DNA of 15,530 nucleotides from an uncultured Caryophanales bacterium (GTDB taxonomy: Bacteria; Bacillota_I; Bacilli_A; RFN20; CAG-826), in the NCBI GenBank assembly GCA_947165725.1, contig CAMVBL010000025.1, positions 1 through 15,530 on the forward strand. The letters are read 5' to 3'. Shown here piece after piece: positions 7,343-13,285 of the stretch. Positions within the stretch are counted from its first letter, which is position 1. Every line of letters starts with the position of its first letter. The notes below the pieces were generated by a model. That model made no database searches, was not told the DNA's origin, and worked only from the letters and a program-made list of their open reading frames with translations. A program made the position numbers and the translations under genes.

Positions 7343-8293
7343 TTATTGACCATTATATTTAACGATTTGATGAGTGAAGTTATTGACCTTTTTGATGACA
7401 AACTGACTATTGCCATTCCAATACATCGTGGTATCGTTAATGACTTTAAAATTCTTTTGAGCGTTAGAAGCGCCTTCTGAATAAGTATTATTTTTCCATG
7501 AGCTTGAATAATCGTCCCATGTCTCATATGTGGTACAGACAGCATCTACGAAACCTGTTAAAGCATTGAATGTCCATGTGCCATATTCAATCCATTCAAC
7601 ATAATAGGCATCACCATGTCTAATAAATCTATATTGAATATAGTCTTTATTTGGTTCGAATTGATAGCCATCAATACGATCGGTGCTAGTTTCTTCATAG
7701 CGGGTTGTAGAGGTGATATTAAATGACGCTTTGCCACCGTTGTTGCCACCATTGTTGTTATTATTGCCACCACCATTATCGGTTTCTGCATTGTTATTAG
7801 CGTTAACAAAATGAATAGTAACAGGAATAGCGATAGCGGCCACTAAAATAACAGCGACAATTGGAATAATAACTGCAAAGACTGCTTTATTAGGCTTTTT
7901 CTTTTCTACTGGTTGAACTGGAGCGGGTTCTTCTTCAAAGACTGGTTCTTCAATAGTTTGTTCTGGTTCAACAACTTCTGGAGCAGGAGCGGGTTCAGGA
8001 ATTACTTCTTGCTTAACTGGATTTGGTTCTTTTGCTTTAACGGGTTCTTCAACCTTCGGTTGTTCTTCCACGCCACCTTCTTCTTTAAGTCTAACATCGA
8101 TGATCTTTTTAGCGTAGAACGCTAATGTCATGCCACCACAGATAGCGAGTATAGCGATAATTAAAAAAGGAATAATACCGATACCTTCCATTATAAAAAT
8201 AAGGCAGGGGATAAAAATGACTATGCAAATAATCGCACCGACAAATAAGCCTTTTTCTTTCGGCGTTTTAGGCATGTAATTCTTCTTTTTCAT
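7343..8293 (-). CDS. Membrane protein with Pro/Glu-rich linker and exported C-terminal domain (316 aa)
   Basis: I chose the ATG at 8293 because AAAGGTG lies 6 nt upstream; an in-frame GTG at 8302 is part of that ribosome-binding site. Two hydrophobic segments near the N-terminus (about 16-35 and 37-59) form a hairpin. An acidic Pro/Glu/Val-rich linker (70-132), a third TM segment (about 136-161), a Gly/Asn-rich spacer (164-188) and a C-terminal domain (189-316) rich in Tyr, Trp and Thr follow. The likely topology puts the Pro/Glu linker in the cytoplasm and the C-terminal domain outside. The exported part could be a beta-rich lipocalin-like or cell-surface sensing domain, but I recognise no family. 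A dyad-flanked promoter precedes it. Confidence 0.85.
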   Translation of the reverse strand: MKKKNYMPKTPKEKGLFVGAIICIVIFIPCLIFIMEGIGIIPFLIIAILAICGGMTLAFYAKKIIDVRLKEEGGVEEQPKVEEPVKAKEPNPVKQEVIPEPAPAPEVVEPEQTIEEPVFEEEPAPVQPVEKKKPNKAVFAVIIPIVAVILVAAIAIPVTIHFVNANNNAETDNGGGNNNNNGGNNGGKASFNITSTTRYEETSTDRIDGYQFEPNKDYIQYRFIRHGDAYYVEWIEYGTWTFNALTGFVDAVCTTYETWDDYSSSWKNNTYSEGASNAQKNFKVINDTTMYWNGNSQFVIKKVNNFTHQIVKYNGQ

Positions 8294-8314
8294 ACTAATC
8301 ACCTTTATGTAATC

Positions 8315-8346
8315 TACTTTTCATTATAAAAAGTAATATTACTTTT
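8315..8346 (-). promoter_or_regulatory. Promoter with candidate operator: TATAAT flanked by TACTTTT/AAAAGTA repeats
   Basis: A perfect 18-bp dyad, AAAAGTAAT/ATTACTTTT, occupies 8329-8346. A third copy of the half site, TACTTTT, lies at 8315-8321. Read on the minus strand, a consensus TATAAT (8328-8323) sits between the two repeat units, 29 nt before the ATG at 8293. No good -35 is present (GCCCTA at 17 nt). Such a dyad next to a -10 is typical of a repressor or activator site, but the binding protein is not identified. Confidence 0.5.
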
Positions 8347-8381
8347 AGGGCTTATTTATTGAAACTTATGACAAATATTTG

Positions 8382-8406
8382 AAAAAGTACCGACTGGAGT
8401 CGATAC
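8382..8406 (-). terminator. Rho-independent terminator of the GGDEF-EAL gene
   Basis: On the minus strand GTATCGAC pairs with GTCGGTAC (eight pairs, one G-U) around loop TCCA and is followed by five T's. It begins at the last base of the TAG stop codon (8406-8408). Confidence 0.88.
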
Positions 8407-11400
8407 TATTTTTCTAGTGGTTGGGCTTTTAAGATGTAAGCGACGTTATCTGCGTCATCTGCAACGCAGAGGAATTCAACATTGATCTTAACTTTGTTAT
8501 TGTCTTTATCATAGACCGTCACAATCTTATTAAATTCCTTATGCTTACCCGCAAGCTTAAGAGCGTCTTTGTTAATTTCCACAATTTCTTTTGGATTCAC
8601 ACAGCGCTTGATGAATGATGAGTCATTAAGTTCTTTTTCAAGCTCTGATGGAGTAATGCCCAATAAGTTGCTCACAGTGTGTGAGATAACATTGAATCTA
8701 AACTTCTTGTTTATAACACTGACGAGAATCATGTTATCAGTGGAATATTCAGTGATTAAGTCTTTAACTTCTTTTAAGTTAGCAAGTTCACTATCATTAT
8801 AGGCCGCACCATAGAACAACTCTCTACCTTCTTTTTGGCCAAGATAATAGAAATGAATTCTAAAGGACATGAGACCACCATCACTACGATGGAATCTAAT
8901 TGTCGCAATAGAACCAGATAAACGGTTATCCATCGCCTCTTGTAAAGCGGCGAACATGATTGGGCGATCTTCTTCAGGGGCAAATAATTCAATATTTACT
9001 AATCTTTCCGCAAAGTCAGGAACATCAACCGCTTGATAGAATTGTTGGTTATATCTCACGATATCAACATGCTCTTTATCCCATGAATAGAAGGCTACCG
9101 CACCAATAATGTTATTCAACATTGAGTCAGAGTAGATATTCTTATCTAAGAATTCTCTAATACGTAATTGTTCATTAGGCTTAACAACAAAACCACGTTC
9201 ATCAATCATGTCTTTTTGTTTAACAACCTTTTCAAAGTCTTCACGTGATAATGGTTTATAGAAGTAATAGCCTTGGATATAACGACAACCTAATTCCATA
9301 AGGAATTCACATTGTTTTTTAGTTTCTACACCTTCCACGATAATTGGCAAGGTCATAGTTTTGGCCATATTAACAACAGATTCAATAATACGGATACCTC
9401 TTTCATAGTCAGCGCCTTCTAAGCGTAAAAATTCAGAGTCTAATTTAATAGCGTCTAATTTAATTGTGGAAAGCATATTTAATGAAGAATAACCACTACC
9501 GAAGTCATCCATTAAAACTTCAAAGCCGTCCTTACGTAAACGCGAAACGATATCTTCGATAATATTAACGGTTTCCGCGTAAGCGGATTCAGTGATTTCC
9601 ACTTTGATAAGGCGATGCGGGATTTCATATTTATCCGCTAAATCACGAATGTAAGTAGCAATATCAAAATTATAAATATCAATACGAGAAACATTGATAG
9701 AAACTGGAACAGCAATATGCCCTGAATCTAACCAATGTTTTAAGCTCTTACAAACTTTCTCCCAAATGTATTGGTCTAAGTCAGTAATGAAGTTATATTT
9801 CTCTAAGACTGGAATAAAGACTGCAGGTGGGATTTGTGTACCGTCTTTTTTAATCCATCTTGCTAAAGCTTCCGCACCAACGATTTTACCTGTTTTAGCG
9901 CGACACTGTGGTTGTAAATAGAAGGTGATTTCATCATTTTGTAGAGCGCTCATGAAATCAGAAAGAACGCGATATTCGTGTTCCGCGAGGAACTGCATAT
10001 CAGAATTATAGTAAATAATTCTATTTCTAATATCACCTTTGGCTTTAGAAGCCGCAATGCTCGCTCTATCAATAGCGTCCACGAGAATCATATCTTTTTC
10101 TAATAAAGCCACACCAATAGCCGGTAAGAAACCAGCGGTGAGGCCAAAAGAGGCGATATGGTGATGAATATTCTCATATAAAGCTTTAATTCTGTCTTTA
10201 TCAAATTCCGCTAAAATAACGAAGTCATCTTGACCGAAATAACCAGCCACACCATTGTGCACTAATTCACTTTCAGATAACTCAGCACCAATCTTGGCTA
10301 ATAAGTAATCACCTTGTTCACGACCATACCATTCATCAAAGAATTTGAAGTGTTCAATATCAAGGAAGAGCACACACCATTGCTTCTTTGGATTATCTTT
10401 AACGATTTGCTCTGCTTTGACAAAGAAGTCTTTACTATTTAATAGACCTGTTGTTTTATCACGAACATGAGAGATGACATTAGAATCATCACTAGCGATG
10501 CCCATTCTTCTAATCATCATGTTATGGATATCAAAGATATATATTCTAAACATGCCAGGAGGAATACCATTTTCTTCTCCGGCGATAACGCATTGTTCGA
10601 CATAACGGTAAGCACCATCTTGTAATTTATATCTAAAATGCGCAAAGTCGAAGTTTGGTATTTTAGCGTTTGCTAAACGCTCAAAAAATCCATCGATTTT
10701 CATTAACGCTAAATATTCACCAGCGTCATCAGGATGGACGATATGCTTCGCGGTGAATTCTAATAGTTCTTTATAAGAAATATCAACGTTAGGAACGAAG
10801 TATTTACCTTCGACATGATAGAAGATTTTATAAGTGTCATTAACGACATCTATTTCTACGATTTCATCACAAGATGAACTATTTAAAAAGTTAATTAAAG
10901 AGAGTTTGCCATGACGATAGAATATCTCATAGTATTCTTGACGAGACACGGAATCAGAAACCGCACTATCTTTTTGGTCTTCATTTTCTTTAGCGGCCAT
11001 TTCTTTAAGCACTTTCTTTCTCGCATACATACGTTCATCCGCTCGAGTGAAGATGGATCTTAAAGAATTATCTTTTTCTGGCACATAGTCGGCAAAACCA
11101 ACAGCAATAATTGGTTCATTTTTACCGATATTGGATTCCACAACTTTGTTGAATTGTTCTAATAAGTAATATCTATTGTTGAAATCAGGGCCATCTACGA
11201 AGGTAGCGAATTCATCACCACCGATACGATAAATGATTTGATTCTTGAATACTTGTTTGATGATTTTAACTGATTTAATGATGTATTCATCACCTTGTTC
11301 ATGACCAAAAGTATCATTAATTAGCTTTAAATCGTTTAAGTCAAAGATGAATAAGCATAAATTACCACTGCTTTTATCATGGAGTGATAGGTCAATGCTT

Positions 11401-12200
11401 TCTTCACGTTCGACATAAGCATGCTTATTTCTAATACCAGTCAATTGGTCTTGATACGCTAACTCTTTGGTGGTTTCTAATTCTTGACTCTTTTCTTTCA
11501 CTCTTTGCGAAGCAGCGCTTATCGAACGCTGATAGCTTTGTGATTCAGTATTAACAATAAACATGTGAATAAGAACCATAGATAATAAGTGACCAAGTGA
11601 ATATAAAGGAAGGTTTGGATAAAAGATTTGTAAGACAATTAAACCCGCCATGATTAGACCGACAAGGCCAATAGTTAAATATCTCATCTTACGATAGTTC
11701 TTATTAGTGAGAGTACGAACAAAGGCAATTATAGAAGCAATGAGATACATGGCCATTTGCGCGGTGAAATAACCATATCGACCAGCCTTAGGTGCATATT
11801 CGCCACTACTATAGCTAAATAAGATTGGATTAAAAATATTAATAATGACCAAAGTCACACCAGCGATTAAGAAAATAAGGGCAAAGACTAAAGTAATATT
11901 ACTCGTTAGTTTCTTTTCTTCTAAATATTTAGCGGCAAATCTTAGCCAAGCCGAAACACCAAAAGCCATCGACACAAAGAAGATGGTTGTATCAATCATT
12001 GCTGGAACTTTATTTGATAAGGAGTCTAATACGCCCCATAAGATGTCCGCGGTAAAGAAGATAAATTGGCAAATAATCACTATCTTATAAGCGCGAAAAA
12101 TATCACTATTCATTACGCGATATTTTTTGCTCATAAAAACATCCCAGTTAATTATTGCACCGATAATAACCGCGACAATTGGTATTAATGAGTATGCCAT
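8406..12200 (-). CDS. 7TM GGDEF-PAS-GGDEF(degenerate)-EAL-PAS-PAS c-di-GMP turnover protein (1264 aa)
   Basis: Seven hydrophobic segments (about 1-18, 39-57, 68-90, 101-122, 143-163, 173-191, 199-216) form a membrane sensor of a type common in Firmicutes GGDEF proteins. A signalling helix follows (226-247). The first GGDEF domain (about 248-400) has an intact GGDEF at 327-331, so it should make c-di-GMP; no RxxD inhibitory site precedes it. A PAS-like domain (about 422-562) follows. The second GGDEF-like domain (575-735) carries GQDDF (656-660) and should be inactive. The EAL domain (about 742-995) keeps E777, N836, E868, D898, D899, K919, E956 and Q976. Two PAS-like domains (about 1020-1150, 1151-1260) end the protein, an unusual place for sensors. 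Net activity, synthesis or breakdown, cannot be told from sequence. Confidence 0.92.
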   Translation of the reverse strand: MAYSLIPIVAVIIGAIINWDVFMSKKYRVMNSDIFRAYKIVIICQFIFFTADILWGVLDSLSNKVPAMIDTTIFFVSMAFGVSAWLRFAAKYLEEKKLTSNITLVFALIFLIAGVTLVIINIFNPILFSYSSGEYAPKAGRYGYFTAQMAMYLIASIIAFVRTLTNKNYRKMRYLTIGLVGLIMAGLIVLQIFYPNLPLYSLGHLLSMVLIHMFIVNTESQSYQRSISAASQRVKEKSQELETTKELAYQDQLTGIRNKHAYVEREESIDLSLHDKSSGNLCLFIFDLNDLKLINDTFGHEQGDEYIIKSVKIIKQVFKNQIIYRIGGDEFATFVDGPDFNNRYYLLEQFNKVVESNIGKNEPIIAVGFADYVPEKDNSLRSIFTRADERMYARKKVLKEMAAKENEDQKDSAVSDSVSRQEYYEIFYRHGKLSLINFLNSSSCDEIVEIDVVNDTYKIFYHVEGKYFVPNVDISYKELLEFTAKHIVHPDDAGEYLALMKIDGFFERLANAKIPNFDFAHFRYKLQDGAYRYVEQCVIAGEENGIPPGMFRIYIFDIHNMMIRRMGIASDDSNVISHVRDKTTGLLNSKDFFVKAEQIVKDNPKKQWCVLFLDIEHFKFFDEWYGREQGDYLLAKIGAELSESELVHNGVAGYFGQDDFVILAEFDKDRIKALYENIHHHIASFGLTAGFLPAIGVALLEKDMILVDAIDRASIAASKAKGDIRNRIIYYNSDMQFLAEHEYRVLSDFMSALQNDEITFYLQPQCRAKTGKIVGAEALARWIKKDGTQIPPAVFIPVLEKYNFITDLDQYIWEKVCKSLKHWLDSGHIAVPVSINVSRIDIYNFDIATYIRDLADKYEIPHRLIKVEITESAYAETVNIIEDIVSRLRKDGFEVLMDDFGSGYSSLNMLSTIKLDAIKLDSEFLRLEGADYERGIRIIESVVNMAKTMTLPIIVEGVETKKQCEFLMELGCRYIQGYYFYKPLSREDFEKVVKQKDMIDERGFVVKPNEQLRIREFLDKNIYSDSMLNNIIGAVAFYSWDKEHVDIVRYNQQFYQAVDVPDFAERLVNIELFAPEEDRPIMFAALQEAMDNRLSGSIATIRFHRSDGGLMSFRIHFYYLGQKEGRELFYGAAYNDSELANLKEVKDLITEYSTDNMILVSVINKKFRFNVISHTVSNLLGITPSELEKELNDSSFIKRCVNPKEIVEINKDALKLAGKHKEFNKIVTVYDKDNNKVKINVEFLCVADDADNVAYILKAQPLEK

Positions 12201-12212
12201 ATATCCAATTCA

Positions 12213-12241
12213 ATGATAGCGCAGTAAAAAACGCATAGCAA
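12213..12241 (-). promoter_or_regulatory. Promoter of the GGDEF-EAL gene, -35 inside the upstream terminator
   Basis: On the minus strand TTGCTA (12241-12236) and TATCAT (12218-12213) are exactly 17 nt apart. The -10 ends 12 nt before the ATG at 12200, so the leader would be about 5-8 nt and there is no clear Shine-Dalgarno. The -35 hexamer overlaps the loop of the terminator of the preceding operon. Confidence 0.55.
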
Positions 12242-12246
12242 ATGCG
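12226..12246 (-). terminator. Rho-independent terminator of the GNAT/TfoX_N operon
   Basis: On the minus strand CGCAT pairs with ATGCG around loop TTGCT, followed by six T's; one more G-U pair can extend the stem. It lies about 75 nt after the stop codon of the gene ending at 12321. The stretch between (12247-12320) shows no other feature. Confidence 0.7.
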
Positions 12247-12320
12247 CTCACGGGCGTTTTAAAGCATTATTCTCTATTTTGTTTAGAATGTATCTAGTTA
12301 GTTGTTTATTGAAAAAATTT

Positions 12321-12611
12321 TTATTTTTTTAAATCAGTGACCGCTTTTATAACTATCTCTTTAATCTCGTCTGGATCTTCAGAATCGATTAATAACATTG
12401 CTTTAGCGCTTGGATATGGGATTTGTTCTTTTAAATTATATTCTTTCAAGGAAGGAACGTTTTTGACAAGAAATCTATTATCGTAGACACCACCAAAGAG
12501 GATGCTATCTTTATAAAGCATAAATTCACCCATCATCTTTTTATAGGTGATGCCTCTTGTTTCTCTTAGTAGCTCTAAAACAAACTGTAAATATTCATTA
12601 CTAGTAGCCAT
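12321..12611 (-). CDS. TfoX/Sxy N-terminal-domain family protein (96 aa)
   Basis: The whole protein matches the TfoX_N pattern: an N-terminal helix, then GITYKKMMGEFMLYKDSILFGGVYDNRFLVK, then a short C-terminal helix after SAKAMLLID. The MMGE, LYxxxxxFGG and DxRFLVK blocks are typical. The family is named after the gammaproteobacterial competence regulator TfoX/Sxy, but stand-alone TfoX_N proteins of this size in Firmicutes have no proven role and a competence function should not be assumed. The ATG at 12611 lies 4 nt after the GNAT stop codon; its Shine-Dalgarno AAGGA is inside the last GNAT codons, so the two genes are co-transcribed and probably coupled. Confidence 0.87.
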   Translation of the reverse strand: MATSNEYLQFVLELLRETRGITYKKMMGEFMLYKDSILFGGVYDNRFLVKNVPSLKEYNLKEQIPYPSAKAMLLIDSEDPDEIKEIVIKAVTDLKK

Positions 12612-12615
12612 AATA

Positions 12616-13089
12616 TTATTCCTTATTATTAATAATACTTTCCATGATTATGGACCTTGTTTTTAGACCCATCTTTTCATAGAACTTAATAGCAGATTCA
12701 TTACCAGGCCAGACGTTTAAAGTAATTCCATAGCAATTATTCTCTTTTGCGGTTTCCACAACTTTTTGGTATAAGGCTTTGCCGATACCTTGTTTACGAT
12801 ATTTTTCATCAACACATAAGTCATCTAAATGGAAAACCTTTATAGGATACATATTTGAGGTGGGTACTCTTATTTGACACATCGCATAGCCCACGACATA
12901 GTCATTTATAATAGCCACATATATTGGTTTAGTATCATTGTTAATCATTTCTTCAAGTTGTTCTTGATTATATTTGGTTGTTCCAGACATGAATAAATCT
13001 GGTCTTAATTTAGCGTGAATCTCTAAGACCTGAGAAAGTAATTCTAATAATCTAGCGATGTCTTCTTTTTTAGCTCTACGAATTTCCAT
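12616..13089 (-). CDS. GNAT-family N-acetyltransferase (157 aa)
   Basis: The protein is a compact single-domain GNAT enzyme that should transfer an acetyl group from acetyl-CoA to an unknown amine. It begins MEIRRAKKEDI, a typical GNAT opening. The acetyl-CoA-binding motif A is LDDLCVDEKYRKQGIGKALY (about 88-107, with RKQGIGK at 98-104), and the motif B region is LNVWPGNESAIKFYEKMGL (124-142). I chose the ATG at 13089; an in-frame TTG at 13110 would add seven residues that precede the conserved start. No strong Shine-Dalgarno is seen. It leads the operon with the TfoX_N gene. The substrate could be a ribosomal protein, polyamine or antibiotic; the sequence does not tell. Confidence 0.9.
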   Translation of the reverse strand: MEIRRAKKEDIARLLELLSQVLEIHAKLRPDLFMSGTTKYNQEQLEEMINNDTKPIYVAIINDYVVGYAMCQIRVPTSNMYPIKVFHLDDLCVDEKYRKQGIGKALYQKVVETAKENNCYGITLNVWPGNESAIKFYEKMGLKTRSIIMESIINNKE

Positions 13090-13114
13090 TTGCTTTATTT
13101 TACTATGCAAAAAT

Positions 13115-13136
13115 AAAAAACGATACTGATTATCGT
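13115..13136 (-). terminator. Rho-independent terminator upstream of the GNAT gene
   Basis: On the minus strand ACGATA pairs with TATCGT around a 5-nt loop, followed by a T-rich tail. A second copy of the 5' arm, ATACGATA, lies 3 nt further upstream (13142-13149), so two alternative hairpins are possible. It would end transcripts from the lipoprotein gene ending at 13286 or from an RNA encoded in 13137-13270. Confidence 0.75.
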
Positions 13137-13270
13137 ATCAATATCGTATTTCTCTAATGGGTCGAAAGTGCCATTTTGATGCAGAGTGAAAATAGTTCCC
13201 CACGCAGCTGAGAACGCTTTGTTGCTCTCGTTTGTGGAAATCGAGGCGTTTGGGCTTTTGTCTTCTTTAG
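13137..13270 (-). ncRNA. GC-rich non-coding stretch, possible structured RNA or long 3' UTR
   Basis: This stretch has no gene with a start codon, yet its core is about 47% GC by hand count, clearly above its surroundings. It can form several short stems: ATTTT/AAAAT (13173-13177 with 13189-13193), GTTC/GAAC (13195-13198 with 13212-13215), GAGA..GC/GC-TCTC (13210-13217 with 13224-13229) and CTCG/CGAG (13227-13230 with 13242-13245). The last two share bases and exclude each other. The minus strand is favoured because a terminator follows directly. It could also be a dispersed repeat or the end of a decayed gene. No known RNA family is recognised. Confidence 0.35.
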
Positions 13271-13285
13271 TAAAAAGATGAATCT

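Noticed and set aside
8294..8302. GTG at 8302 as start of the 316-aa protein
   Set aside because: The GTG is part of the AAAGGTG ribosome-binding site that serves the ATG at 8293.
12321..12611. TfoX_N protein as proof of natural competence
   Set aside because: Short stand-alone TfoX_N proteins are widespread in Firmicutes without a proven competence role, and no com genes are nearby.
13090..13110. TTG at 13110 as start of the GNAT gene
   Set aside because: It adds seven residues before the conserved MEIRRAKKED opening and has no ribosome-binding site.
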